Below, piece after piece: positions 34,961 to 46,956 of a DNA stretch of 64,000 nucleotides. How positions within the stretch are numbered: the first letter of the stretch is position 1; every line of letters begins with the position of its first letter. This DNA comes from Lonicera japonica. Taxonomy: Eukaryota > Streptophyta > Magnoliopsida > Dipsacales > Caprifoliaceae. Under the pieces are notes generated by a model that did no database searches, had not been told where the DNA came from, and saw only the letters and a program-made list of their open reading frames with translations. The position numbers and the translations under genes are program-made. The stretch spans positions 248,001-312,000 of the forward strand of contig JAKCWG010000921.1 in NCBI GenBank assembly GCA_021464415.1, read 5' to 3'.

Positions 34961-35068
34961 AAAATTAAGTTACAATCTTTTGTGATACCTTGATAGTAGG
35001 TCCAGCTAGTTGCTAATCTCAATTACAAAAACCTGTACCTAACAGATTAATAGAAATCTAAGTGCAGT

Positions 35069-35653
35069 TCAAAGCTCCCCAAGATATATTTGTTTATCAC
35101 TGCGACAAGATCCAACAATAGGTTCCTTAATTGGGATGAAAAATGCATTCATTAACCGATCCAGTGTGCCCCGGGAGTTTATACAGTATACGCCTAGACG
35201 TCGTATCCCAAATATACACCATCCGATCGGAGCTACCAGCAGTAACCTTACTTCCATCAGCAGACCAGCTACATTTCAACAAATTCATCTCAAAGTTATA
35301 CTGGTGTCCCTCGAGAATTTTCACGTACCGGTTTTGCGGGGCATAAAGGCGCATGTCCTAAATCCGAAGGGTATAATCCATGCCATTGGTCAAAAGATAC
35401 AACCCATCTGGGCTCAACTGCATTCCCGTTATCATATCTTAATGCCCTTGAAGGGTCATTGTGACCTCGTTCCTACGTAGGTCCCACACCTTGATCTCGT
35501 TATCAATCTGACCGCTGTAATTTGGTAATTGTCGGGGAAGGTCTGGATTGCACCACGTTGGCACTGATCCCAAAGTTTGGCGGTTCCATCATCAGACCGC
35601 CTTACAACAAGGGGAGGGCCCCGCCAGGAAGGGCAGCAAGAGTTGACGAAAGA
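35069..35653 (-). pseudogene. U5-40K pseudogene, C-terminal part
   Basis: Readable stretches, right to left: SCCPSWRGPPLVV, SDDGTAKLWDQCQRGAIQTF, then a gap or frameshift, IKVWDLRRNEVTMTLQGH, SPDGLYLLTNGMD, DMRLYAPQNRYVKILEGHQ, CSWSADGSKVTAGSSDRMV and KLPGHTGSVNECIFHPN, then a frameshift and KEPIVGSCRSDKQIYLGEL before the stop at 35069. WD-repeat GH and WD dipeptides are preserved. In-frame stops occur after LQGH and LRI. Confidence 0.85.
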
Positions 35654-35658
35654 GGAGT

Positions 35659-36572
35659 TGATGAGTCCAAGGATAGCACCAGAGCTAGATCATGGAGTGA
35701 AGACTATGCAGACCCCATTCGGGTTCCGAGTGGTCCAATCACCCGAGCTAGAGCAAAGAAAACGAATGATGCACTCGTGATCATGGTCCAAGAGTTGATG
35801 ACTAAAGCTGAAGCTTGGAGAAGCGTTCAAGGAGATGATGAACAAGAATGGATGACAATTCTTAGCCAAGAAGATGTGGAACCAAATGAGAAGAAAACAG
35901 AAGATGTGTTTGCGTAAAGCGTGGGCGCGTCAAAGCTAGAAAATCGTGTCCAAAAGGCAGAAGTGCTCTTCTAATAAGGCGTGGGCACGGCGAAATTGTA
36001 TCCAAAAGACAGAAGTACTATTCTGATAAGGCGTGGGCACGGCTTAAGTCCGAATTTCAATTTTATTCTTCTAGCGTGTTTTCACGACCGGCTAGCGAAG
36101 GATTTAATTAGTTTTATTATTATTTTGACAATTTCTTTCTTTCTTTGATAGGAGATAATATTTAATTAGTTTTCATTTTTTATTTAGGACTCCTATTTTA
36201 AAAAGGAATTAGTTTCCTTATCTTTTTAGGGTTCTTTGTTTTGTTTGCTCCTATTTAAAGGAGGTACATTGATGTTTTTTAATCAAGTTATTATTAATCA
36301 AAAATTGAGTGTTCTACACCTTGAGTTCTTGCTAGAACTTGTTGAATTGTTTGAATTAATCATTCAAACTAATTCTTGACTTATCAATCAATTCTCCACT
36401 AATTGATTGTGGCGTCTTCGACTTATACCGATGTTCAATTCTTGCATTCAAGGGTTGGGTTTAGGTTCCGCCTTCCATCTTTTCGACGTGATTCCAAGGT
36501 TCTTGCACTTTCGTAGTTCAAGGGTTGAGGATCCATTAACCTGGCTAGGAAAAACGATCCGAGATCACATCA
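35659..36572 (+). repeat. 5' LTR of the chromovirus-like element
   Basis: It starts TGATGAGTCCAAGG and ends GAGATCACATCA. A CTCCTATTTAAAGGAGG box near 36247-36263 is a plausible TATA region. It also encodes, as a partial copy, the C-terminal polyprotein extension (35659-35917), which has no start here. Confidence 0.95.
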
Positions 36573-36573
36573 T

Positions 36574-36587
36574 TGGTATCAAAGGGA
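36574..36587 (+). promoter_or_regulatory. Primer-binding site, initiator tRNA-Met type
   Basis: TGGTATCAAAGGGA follows the LTR by one base. The first eight bases match the iMet complement TGGTATCAGAGC; later mismatches suggest decay. Confidence 0.8.
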
Positions 36588-37400
36588 AATTTTTCTATTC
36601 AGGTTTTATCTATCTTTATTTTTTTCTGCCTTTCAATTCGAACCCTAGTGTTAAGATCTGCGTTCTATCCCCTATCTTGATCAATTAGGGTTTAAAAAAA
36701 AAAAAAAAAATTAAAAAAAAAAACGTGAACAGTGTCGCGTGAATAGTGCCGCGTGAACAGTGCATCGTGAACAGTAAAAAAAAAAAAAAAAAAAAAACTT
36801 CAATTTCTTGAAACCCTATAATTGAATTGCTCATTGTTTGGGGTTTTAATAATTGCGGCACCATTACTCATAATAGAAGTTGAATTCCTTGAACCCTAGA
36901 AATCTCATTGTGAACTCTTGAAAGTTGAAAATTTGAAACCCTAGATTATTCATTGTTGGGTTTTGTCATATGATTTTATTACATTTAAATCTATTTTGGT
37001 TGGGAAAATCTAGAAGATCATAGGGTATTTGATTTGTGCCATAAATTAGGGATTTGATTGTTGCTTATCGTTTGAAAGTCCGCTTGCATTTATTCTAGCA
37101 ATTCTAGTAAATCAATTGGCTCTCAATATTGCTAGAAATTGGTTTCTTTGGATCCTTTGTAATTTGCCTTGTTGAATACGTCTAAATTAATTGTGGGTGT
37201 GCGATTGGTTGTTAGGAATTCGCAATAAAATTTCAAACTTTTCAACTCGTTTGCCCAGGTTCTGAAGGTGAATTGTGAGGAATCTCATTTATTTGTGAGA
37301 AAAAAAAAATTGAGTGATACTATTTGAGCGAAACACGTAAGGGAGTGCAGTGAGAAAATTTTATTTCTTTAAATTGTGCTAATCTCTGTTTTGCAGCAAT
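36588..37400 (+). other. Untranslated leader of the chromovirus-like element
   Basis: It contains two A runs (36674-36722 region and about 36776-36797). Between them are four copies of a GTGAACAGT-type word (36725-36776), also found repeated in the leader of the element at 45284. No coding sequence. Confidence 0.7.
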
Positions 37401-38516
37401 ATGTCAAGTTTCGATCCTAAGTTATTCCAAGAAGCCATGACAAGTACCTTACAAAACATGTTGAGAGAGGAGTTAGGTGGTTTCAAAGAGCAGGTGGATG
37501 AGATGAGTGAGGAATTAAGGCGAATGCGGGTGAAAGTAGATAAAGTTGAGAGCACTCAAAATGAACAATCCGGCAAATCACGTAGTGCTCAAAGAAGTGG
37601 GAGACTACAGCCTAGAGAAAGAAGGGCTGAGAACGATTCTGACAATTTTTACCAAGATAGCTTTAGCGGTGGAGATAGCGACGTTGATTCGGTAATTGCG
37701 AACCGACGGAATGGAAAGCGGTTTGGTAGAGGGTCTAATCGAGAGGATGACAACATGAATGGGATCAAAATGAAGATGCCATCATTCCAAGGGAAAAATG
37801 ACCCCGAGGCCTATCTTGAGTGGGTCAAGAAAGTCGAATTAGTATTTGCTTGCCATAATTACTCTGAGTCTAAGAAGGTGAAATTAGCAGCTATTGAATT
37901 TTCCGATTATGCACTTGTTTGATGGGATCGCTTGATGACAGAGCGAAGGCGTAGTGATGAAGGGCCCGTCGAGACTTGGGATGAGATGAAGCGGCTGATG
38001 AAGAAGCGGTTTGTACCCGATCATTATTATCGGGAATTGTACCAAAAATTACAAGGGCTTACGCAAGGGAATCGTAGTGTTGATGAATATTATAAGGAGA
38101 TGGAAGTGGCCATGATTCGGGCTAAGGTTGATGAGAATAGAGAAGCTACCATGGCACGGTTCTTGAGCGGGTTAAATCGGAAAATTGCCAATGCGGTTGA
38201 ATTGCAGCCGTATGTTGAGATTGAAGATGTTGTGCACACGGCTATTAAAATAAAGAGGCAGCTCAAGAGGAGGGATAGTTTCAAGCCAAGCCAAAGTTCT
38301 TAATCTACTCCAGGGAAACAAAGTCCGTGGAAGAAGGATAACAAAACAACCACTTCGAAACCGAAAACTGATTCGAAATCAGAAACTCCTAGTGGAAGTC
38401 AAGCTAAGGCAGCCCCTAACACCACTAATACTCCTACGACTCGAAACCGGGACATTATTTGTTGGAAGTGTCAAGGGAGAGGCCACATTGCCACTCAATG
38501 CCCGAACAAGCGAGTA
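37401..38516 (+). pseudogene. gag of the chromovirus-like element
   Basis: ATG 37401 opens MSSFDPKLFQEAMTSTLQNM. A coiled-coil-like, charged N-terminus is followed by the gag core (PSFQGKNDPEAYLEWVKKVE; KKRFVPDHYYRELYQKLQGL). TGA at 37920-37922 sits where a tryptophan codon would be expected, and TAA at 38301-38303 breaks the linker. The CCHC knuckle [14 protein letters not shown] is at 38460-38501. Gag packages RNA into particles. This copy cannot make a full-length product without readthrough. Confidence 0.85.
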
Positions 38517-41500
38517 ATGATGCTTCTAGATAATGGGGAATATGAGACGGAAGAAGAAGGTGCTGAAGCTATGCCACAACTAGAGGATATCGAAGAAGAG
38601 GAGAGTGCCATCCAGGGTGAGCTATTAGTTGCAAGAAAAACCCTTAGCGTGCAAGCAAAAGCGGATGTGGAGCAGCGCAAGAATATTTTTCATACTAGGT
38701 GCCTAGTGTTAGGCAAGGTGTGTAGCTTGGTGATAGACGGAGGTAGTTGCACCAATGTGGCTAGTACAATAATGGTGGAGAAGCTAGCATTGCACGCAAC
38801 GACGCACCCAAAACCTTACAAACTGCAGTGGTTGAATGATAGCGGTGAAGTGAGGGTAAACAAGCAGGTTTTGGTGTCCTTTAGCATCGGTAAGTACGAG
38901 GACCAAGTGTTTTGTGATGTGGTTCCCATGCAAGCAGGCCATATGCTATTAGGGAGACCATGGCAATATGATAGAAGAGTTAAACACGATGGTTTCACCA
39001 ATAAATATTCATTTGAGATGAACAAGAGAACAATCATTCTCGCACTTTTACCGTCACAACAAGCCTATGCCGATCAGTTGAAGTTGCAAAATGAGGAGGA
39101 GCAACGAAGAGTTGAAAAGAAAAAGAGAGAGAGTGGTAAGGAAAAGAAAGAGAGTGAGGGAAAAAGAAAAGAAATTGAGAAAAAAGAAAATAGAGTTGAA
39201 AAACCAGTGACTATTGAGAGCAAGTTTGAGAGGAGGCAAAAGAATTTTTATGCGAGAGCTGGTGAAGTGAAAAGAGCGATACTTTGTAATCAACTTCTTG
39301 TACTTGTGTACAAAGAAGCACTTTTGAATACTAACGAACTAAATTCTTCTTTGCCTAGTGTTATTATCTCTTTGTTGCAGGATTTTGGTGACGTCTTTCC
39401 GGAGGATACGCCAAGCGGTTTACCACCCATCCGACGAATAGAGCACCAAATTGATTTCGTACCCGGAGCGTCCATTCCAAACCGGCCAGCCTATAGGAGT
39501 AACCCGGAGGAAACGAAGGAACTTCAAAGGCAAGTGACGGAGCTGTTAGAAAAAGGGTATTTGAGAGAGAGTATGAGCCCATGTGCGGTGCCAGTTTTGC
39601 TAGTGCCGAAGAAGGATGGAACATGGAGAATGTGCGTGGACTGCCGAGCCATAAATAATATCACGGTAAAGTATCGTCACCCTATTCCACGTTTAGATGA
39701 TATGCTTGATGAGTTGCATGGGTCTAGTATATTCTCTAAGATTGATTTGAAGAGTGGATACCATCAAATTAGAATGAAAGAAGGAGATGAATGGAAAACA
39801 GCATTTAAAACTAAATATGGGTTATATGAGTGGTTAGTTATGCCTTTTGGTTTGACTAATGCTCCTAGTACCTTTATGCGCTTAATGAACCATGTATTAA
39901 GGTCATTCATTGGCAAATTTGTTGTGGTCTATTTTGATGATATCCTGATTTATAGCAAGAGTCTAGATGACCATGTTGTGCATTTGAAATCTGTTTTAGA
40001 TGTCTTGCGTAGAGAGAAGTTATATGCTAACCTGAAAAAGTGCACATTTTACACGGATAAGCTTGTGTTTCTTGGTTTTGTTGTGAGTGCACAAGGAATT
40101 CAGGTTGATAAAGAAAAGGTGAAAGCTATTCAAGAATGGCAAAGTCCTACAAGTGTTGGACAAGTGCGGAGTTTCCATGGACTTGCTAGTTTCTATCGGC
40201 GGTTCGTGAAGGATTTTAGCACGATTGCGGCACCATTAACTGAGGTGATCAAGAAGAACGTTGGGTTCAAATGGGGAGAGGAACAAGAGAAAGCATTTCA
40301 ATTACTGAAAAGCAAGCTAAGTAACGCCCCCTTGTTATCTTTACCTAACTTTTCAAAAACTTTTGAAATTGAATGTGATACTTCAGGAAATGGAATTGGT
40401 GCTGTTCTTATGCAGGAAGGGAAGCCAATAGCATACTTTAGTGAGAAGCTAGGTGGGGCGACCTTAAATTACCCTACCTATGACAAGGAGCTCTATGCTT
40501 TGGTGAGAGCATTGGATACATGGCAGCACTATCTTTGGCCGAAGGAATTCGTGATTCACACGGATCATGAATCGTTGAAGCACTTGAAGGGACAGCAAAA
40601 GTTGAACAAGCGCCATGCCAAATGGGTGGAGTTTATAGAAACTTTTTCATATGTGATCAAGTACAAGCAAGGTAAAGAGAATGTTGTAGCAGATGCTTTA
40701 TCGCGCAGGTATGCTTTAATTGCTACTTTAGATGCTAAGTTGCTTGGATTTGAGTACATTAAGGATTTGTATTGTGATGATGCTGATTTTAGAGATATCT
40801 TTAATGCTTGTGAAAAAGTGGCATTTGATAAGTACTTTAGGCATGATGGATTTTTAATGCGTGAAAATAAACTTTGTGTGCCTAAATGTTCTTTGCGTGG
40901 TTGCTTGTGAAAGAGGCTCATGGTGGGAGTCTAATGGGACACTTTGGTATAGCTAAGACTTTAGGAGTATTGCAAGAACACTTCTTTTGGCCTCACATGA
41001 AAAGAGATGTTGAAAGAATTTGTGAGAGATGCGTTACTTGTAAAAAAGCAAAGTCTAAGTTAAATCCCCATGGTTTATACACACCATTGCCCATTCTTAG
41101 TGACCCTTGGGTTGATATTTCTATGAATTTTGTGTTGGGTTTGCCTAGGACTAAACATGGGAATGATTCTATTTTCGTGGTGGTTGATAGATTTTCTAAA
41201 ATGGCTCATTTCATTGCTTGCCATAAAACTGATGATGCGCCACGAATTGCGGATTTGTTTTTTAAAGAGATTGTGCGTTTGCATGGCATGCCTAGAACCA
41301 TTGTTTCTGATAGGGATGTAAAGTTTTTGAGCTACTTTTGGAAGACTTTGTGGGGAAAGTTGGGTACTAAATTGTTGTTTTCTACTACATGTCATCCCCA
41401 AACTGATGGTCAAACAGAAATAGAACTCTATCCACTTTGTTGCGTGCCATAATCAAAAAGAACTTGAAAGAATGGGAAGAATGTTTGCCTCATGTTGAGT

Positions 41501-41978
41501 ATGCATATAATCGAACTGTTCATCCTGCATCTAAGTTTTCTCCTTTTGAAATTGTATATGGTTTTAATCCGATAGCTCCTTTGAATTTATTACCATTACC
41601 TGTTGAGCATGCTAACCTAGATGGCAAGAAGAAATCTGAATTTGTTAGGAAGATTCACGAGAAGGCGAGGCAAAACATTGAGAGAAGAACTAAGCAGTAC
41701 GTGCAGCAAGCCAACAAAGGAAGAAAGAAGATGGTTTTCGAACCCGGAGATTGGGTTTGGTTGCACATGAGGAAGGAACGCTTTCCCGTTCAAAGGCGTT
41801 CTAAGCTGTTACCGAGAGGCGATGGACCATTTCAAGTTGTGCAAAGAATCAATGACAATGCATACAAACTTGATTTACCAGGTGAGTATAATGTGAGTGC
41901 TACTTTTAATGTTGCTGATCTAAGTCCGTTTAGTGCAGGTGATAAATTGAGGACAATTCCTTTTCAAGAGGAGGGGAA
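38517..41978 (+). pseudogene. pol (protease, RT, RNase H, integrase), frameshifted
   Basis: The first frame (38517-40910) has a protease strand [16 protein letters not shown] motifs [20 protein letters not shown] and FFSK-type [14 protein letters not shown], catalytic YFDDILIYS (FDD at 39933-39941), and RNase [17 protein letters not shown] frameshift near 40890-40905 leads to integrase in the next frame: zinc-binding [10 protein letters not shown] and CERCVTCKK, then catalytic-core aspartates near [10 protein letters not shown] and VSDRDVKF. A small deletion near 41420 removes the segment just after QTDGQTE and shifts the frame again. The C-terminal GPY/F-like stretch GPFQVVQRINDNAYKLDLPG follows. 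The polyprotein ends inside the LTR at 42235-42237. Confidence 0.9.
41966..41978 (+). promoter_or_regulatory. Polypurine tract
   Basis: AAGAGGAGGGGAA lies immediately before the 3' LTR start. It is simultaneously coding, since the pol frame passes through it. Confidence 0.85.
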
Positions 41979-42892
41979 TGATGAGTCCAAGGATAGCACC
42001 AGAGCTAGATCATGGAGTGAAGACTATGCAGACCCCATTCGGGTTCCGAGTGGTCCAATCACCCGAGCTAGAGCAAAAAAAACGAATGATGCACTCGTGA
42101 TCATGGTCCAAAAGTTGATGACTAAAGATGAAGCTTGGAGAAGCGTTCAAGGAGATGATGAACAAGAATGGATGACAATTCTTAGCCAAGAAGATGTGGA
42201 ACCAAATGAGAAGAAAACAGAATATGTGTTTGCGTAAAGCGTGGGCGCGTCAAAGCTAGAAAATCGTGTTCAAAGGGCAGAAGTGCTCTTCTGATAAGGC
42301 GTGGGCACGGTGAAATTGTATCCAAAAGACAGAAGTACTATTCTGATAAGGCGTGGGCACGGCTTAAGTCCGAATTTTAATTTTATTCTTCTAGCGTGTT
42401 TTCACGACCGGCTAGCGAAGGATTTAATTAGTTTTATTATTATTTTGGCAATTTCTTTCTTTCTTTGATAGAAGATAATATTTAATTAGTTTTCCTTTTT
42501 TATTTAGGACTCCTATTTTAAAAAGGAATTAGTTTCCTTATCTTTTTAGGGTTCTTTGTTTTGTTTGCTCCTATTTAAAGGAGGTACATTGATGTTTTTT
42601 AATCAAGTTATTATTAATCAAAAAATGAGTGTTCTACACCTTGAGTTCTTGCTAGAACTTGTTGAATTGTTTGAATTAATCATTCAAACTAATTCTTGAC
42701 TTATCAATCAATTCTCCACTAATTGATTGTGGCGTCTTCGACTTATACCGAGGTTCAATTCTTGCATTCAAGGGTTGGGTTTAGGTTTCGCCTTCCATCT
42801 TTTCGACGTGATTCCAAGGTTCTTGCACTTTCGTAGTTCAAGGGTTGAGGATCCATTAACCTGGCTAGAAAAAACAATCCGAGATCACATCA
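41979..42892 (+). repeat. 3' LTR with in-frame polyprotein extension
   Basis: It is 914 bp, the same length as the 5' LTR. The pol frame continues 86 codons into it: DESKDSTRARSWSEDYADP, GPITRARAKK at 42052-42081, and an acidic end. The stop is at 42235-42237. Overlap of coding sequence with U3 means this segment is under two kinds of constraint. Confidence 0.95.
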
Positions 42893-42897
42893 GGAGT

Positions 42898-43285
42898 GTT
42901 CGGCCATTTTTTTGATTTGTTTTCCTACTTCAACGTCCCATACCCTCAAGGTCTTGTCGGGGCTCATCGATGGGTCCCGTCGGTGGTCCATTGGAGATTG
43001 AGAATTGCATTCTTGTGGCCTTTTAAGACCATGAAGTTCTTGCATTCGCCATGTACGTTCCAAAGGAATATTTCTCAATCGAGGGATCCTGATGCAATTA
43101 TTGTTCCTTTGGGGTTGAATTTCATGGTGTAGATGGCGCTTCGGTTGTTAGTAACATGATTGTGACTCCAAACTTGAAGTTCTCTGCTTTCCGTTTGGCC
43201 CAGGACCTAGAGGAGTGCTATGTGGAACAGACAAGACCATCGGTCTGGGACCTATCACAGACAGAGCACTTAGACTCTGCATCAT
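42898..43285 (-). pseudogene. U5-40K pseudogene, N-terminal part
   Basis: From a likely ATG at 43283-43285 (a second at 43280-43282) the frame reads MMQSLSALSVIGPRPMVLSV, then a Pro/Gly-rich N-terminus and NGKQRTSSLES. The first WD repeats follow in shifted frames: YTMKFNPKGTIIASGSLD with a stop, EIFLWNVHGECKNFMVLKGH, and SPDKTLRVWDVEVGKQIKKM. It is cut at the codons AEHS by the retrotransposon, and the next residues resume at 35653. Confidence 0.85.
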
Positions 43286-45283
43286 GGCCTCTGGTGGGGG
43301 GGCAGGGGGCCAGCTTCTATCCAGAAATAAACATGCATGAAGTTAGTTATTGAATCAAAGAAAATAGATTACAACTCAGCAGATATATATGAGATTATGA
43401 TCTAGCAGACTAGCACAGGTCTTGAGAATTATGAAAATGTTCAAACCCAATGCTCTGATTTCTGAAATTCAATAAAGAGATGAAATTAATCTAACCCCAG
43501 AAATGGATAATCCAGAACATAAGGATATAAGGTCAAATGTGAGAAAAGATATTCATATATAAAATGGCAGACCAGTAACTGTTTCAAGGCCCACACTGGA
43601 TGGATGAAAGGATATTCATATACAATGCCTGCAGATTAGAAAGATTCAATTACAAGAAAATAATGAATATCTAATTCTTCAGTAATTAAAAGAACAGAAA
43701 ATTATTAAAATTTAGTAGAATAAAATACCAGAATCGTATAACATAGCACTTGGACCTATTATATTCCCTGTCTGAGAAAAGATTAAAATATATAATCAAG
43801 AAAGTATATCATGTGACTATTATGTATCCTAGTTAATGATTGTGACAATCGCCGGTCTTTAACGGCTCCTCTAAATGAGAGGCTCATAAGCAAGTAACCA
43901 ATGTGACCATGATGATGAATCTTCCAAAATCTCCCTCTTTTAAGTAAATCAAAGAAAGAGGAAAAAAAATATGAGATAGAGAGAGAGTGTTGAAACTAGA
44001 ACAAAGTTACAAAATAGCGATCGAGAAACACCAGGTTGAGTCGCAAACTAGGTCGCTCTCTTGAAGACATTTCGCTGCTCTACTCGGTGTTTGTGCTAGC
44101 AGTTTAGATTGGCCACGCCGTCCCCAGGATACAAGCCTAGATTTTCCCTCTGTCTTGATTTCCTTTGCACAGTGGGAAATCGGAATCCTAACTCCCTTTA
44201 TAACTTTGGCCAGAATCGGTAAAGTATTTCTACCGGAGGCAAAAAAAATTTGGAGGAAATTTTTTAAGGTCTTAGAGGGTTAACAATGGAGGTATATTTT
44301 TGTGCGTATTTTCTCGGAGGAGAAGACAAATATCTTTAAAGAAAAAAATATTTTCCGTTGTGTTGAGGGAGAGAAAAACGCAACGGAACGATCATGGGAG
44401 CTAACCAAAAAACAACCACTTAAAACTTGGTCTAAGCCTTTCAAAATTTTGAAATTCAAAAGAAAATAAATTTTTTTTTAATAAACAAAATTTTCCAAAA
44501 GAATTAAATAAAATTTTCCAAAAGAATTTTGTCTAAAAGATAATACCGCAAGCCCCCGGCAAGAGTCGGTAGGCGCGCGCATGTGGTGAACCGCACCATC
44601 TAAGTCCTCAGCCAATAGCACAAAAGTCTATTGCCCAAAGGGCTCAAACCCTTGGCCAAATTCTTCCTTATAAAAACCCATGAAAGGTTTTATTTCTCTC
44701 CTATGTGGGACTTACGAAAACACAAGAATGCTAACTTTAACTTGGGGCTTGCTTTTTTTTTTTTTCCCTCCCATTTTTTCAAATACACTAAATCTTCAAG
44801 AGAGAGAGAGAGAGAGAGAACAGGTAAGCAAGGTGCTATATCAAGAGAAGTTGGGGCACCAAATGACTCATACCAGTTTGAATAAAATGGATACAAGTTG
44901 ATCATAAAATAAATAAAATGAACATACATAGTGAGGACCTCTCAGAAGAACAAATGCACATGTAAACAAGAAGTGCAATTTTGGAGAAACAAGAAAGCGA
45001 GAATCTTAACAATTTCATCATCCAACCATTAACTAACCCAAGACGAGAAACATGACAGTGGGACATCATAAAATGAGACCATGTATTTTGTCATATGATA
45101 GAGAAACCAAATGGCGATGAACAATAGTTCGTTTGAATACATAGCAAAGTCAAACGCCACGTTAGAAGCAATAAAACAATCTCTGTTTGAAAACATAATT
45201 TTCTTTTCAAAAAGTGAGACAGACATCAATGTTTAAAAAGGCTTGAGGGGGGTAAGCTTCAATTTGGGCAAACCCCAACCCTA
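43286..45283. other. Gene-poor stretch with possible Copia-like LTR scraps
   Basis: No gene. On the minus strand, AAAAGAGGGAGATTTTGGAA near 43930-43950 resembles a Copia polypurine tract meeting an LTR start. 44560-44720 has LTR-leader-like words (GTCCCACATAGGAGAG). No paired LTR or target duplication was found. A (GA)n microsatellite lies at about 44799-44820. Confidence 0.35.
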
Positions 45284-45953
45284 TGATATGATCCGGTCTA
45301 GCTCCAGTTTCTATTCAACCACAGTGGTTCGGGGCATTCTAAATGATTATCCACACCTGATGAATTATAAGGATAGAGCATGGAAATTCAAAAGGAATTC
45401 CATAGAATTTCAAGACTCCTATATTATTTCCTTAATTATTTAGAAGTTTATTTTAGTTGTCTTATTTTATTATTCAATTAGGAATTAGATTAGTAGTTTC
45501 CTTTTTGAATAAGTTTCCTTATTATTTATTATTATTTTCCTTATTGTGTTAGGATTATTTTAGATGTTATTATTTTTCTTTTCTAAGTAGGAAATAGTTT
45601 CCTTTTTGAATTAGGATTAAGGCTTTGTTTACTCCTATTTAAAGGAGGCACATTATTGTTTTATTTAATTAAGAGTTTTGATGATTAATTAAATTGAGAG
45701 TTTTCTCTTTGTGTTCTCTAAGAGCATGTTGAACATGTTGAATTAAATTAATTCAATTGTTATTGACTTATCAATCTAGCAACCACACTAGATTGTGGCG
45801 TCATTCATTATACCGAGGTTCGCGCTTCTTTAAGCGTTGGGTTGAGATTTCCGCCTTCCATCTTTCGCGTGATTCCAAGGTTCTAGTCTGTTTGTAGACT
45901 ACGGGTCAAGGATCCATTAGCCTGGCTAGAAAAGACGATCCGGGTTCACGTCA
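45284..45953 (+). repeat. 5' LTR of the non-autonomous element
   Basis: It is 670 bp. It contains a TCCTATTTAAAGGAGG TATA-like box (about 45646) shared with the 35659 element. It ends CGGGTTCACGTCA. Confidence 0.9.
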
Positions 45954-45954
45954 T

Positions 45955-45966
45955 TGGTATCAGAGC
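45955..45966 (+). promoter_or_regulatory. Primer-binding site, initiator tRNA-Met
   Basis: TGGTATCAGAGC is a perfect 12-base match to the expected iMet primer site, one base after the LTR. Confidence 0.9.
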
Positions 45967-46089
45967 AGCCTTTTCTATCCAGGTTTTCTATCTTATTTTG
46001 TTGTTCTTTCAATTTCGTAGTAGATTCATGAAACCCTATGTCTTTATTCTTGATAATCATTGTTAGGGTTTATAGATTCTGCAAAAAAA

Positions 46090-46230
46090 AAAAAAAACAT
46101 GAGCAGTGCCGTGAACAGTGTTTTCTGCGATGAATAGTGATTTCTGCGATGAATAGTAATCGGTGAACAGTATTCGATGAACAGTAATCGCGTGAACAGT
46201 ATCTCGTGAACAGTGATTTCTGAAGAAAAA
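46090..46230 (+). repeat. GTGAACAGT-type repeats in the leader
   Basis: About eight copies of a GAACAGT or GAATAGT word, often as GTGAACAGT, occur in 125 bp between A-rich runs. Four similar copies occupy the same place in the leader of the 35659 element. Confidence 0.8.
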
Positions 46231-46956
46231 AAAACAGAATTCTAAATTGCTTGTAAACCTTAGAAAAAAAATAATTTTTGATTATTGTGTATAGGGTTTA
46301 GTTGTTTTGAATTGGATTACATCAAAGTTTGAGTGTTGAAGCGAAAACCCCTAGGTTGTTTATTCTTCGTCGAATAGTGATTTAATTGCTGGAAATTTGT
46401 GCACTATTATTGAAATTGAGGATTTAAGTTGAACCCTAGAAAATTCCGAATAATATTCAATCGTTTGGGTTTGTTAATCCTTATTGCATCTTTATTCTAG
46501 TTGGGGGATTCTAATTGGAGATACGTTCTTAAATTGGATTGTGTTGGGAATTCTAGATCTCCATAGGAACTTTGAATTGCTTTATAAACTAGGACTTATT
46601 GCTTGTTTGTTCTTTGAAATTCTGCTTGCAATATTCTAGCAATTCTAGAAATTCGTTTGGCTCATTAATATTGCTAGAATTTGGTTTCTTGAGTCCTTAA
46701 TTAATCATTGTGAAGGCGCTCAATCTAATTGTTGGGTGTGCCGTGTGCGATTGGTTGTTGGGGACTTGCGATATATTCATATTGTTCAACTTGTTTTAAA
46801 AGTTACAAGGAGAATAATTGTGAGGTTTATTATTACTTGAGTGACAAACACGAGAGAAAAAAAAAATGTGTGATACTTGAGTGATACACGTAAGGGAGTG
46901 CGTGAGGAAATTTTTATTTCTTTATTTGTACTAATCCTTATTTTGGCAGCGCAAGA

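Larger units (their letters stand above)
35659..42892 (+). mobile_element. Ty3/gypsy chromovirus-like LTR element, 7,234 bp
   Basis: Two 914-bp LTRs (35659-36572, 41979-42892), GGAGT duplicated at 35654-35658 and 42893-42897, a tRNA-iMet primer site, gag, protease, RT, RNase H and integrase in that order. The polyprotein reads through the polypurine tract into the 3' LTR. Its extension has GPITRARAKK and no visible chromodomain, a layout that recalls CRM-type centromeric chromoviruses. That lineage call is inference. I count about 17 differences between the LTRs (near 1.9 percent). Two stops and two frameshifts make it defective. Confidence 0.95.
35069..43285 (-). pseudogene. SNRNP40-like: U5 snRNP 40-kDa WD40 protein pseudogene, split by a retrotransposon
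   Basis: The minus strand encodes in pieces a WD40 protein that closely matches plant U5-40K, the spliceosomal protein related to human SNRNP40. The N-terminal part lies at 42898-43285 and the C-terminal part at 35069-35653. The LTR element 35659-42892 lies between them. Both parts are intronless where readable. Several stops and frameshifts, and a missing stretch near 35505, make it inactive. The parent gene would normally encode about 340 residues with seven WD repeats in the nucleus. It is either a processed copy or a duplicate of an intronless-CDS parent; I see no clear poly(A) tail. Confidence 0.85.

Noticed and set aside
43286..45283. A full Copia element
   Set aside because: Only LTR-like and polypurine-like words are seen; no paired LTR, target duplication or coding domain.
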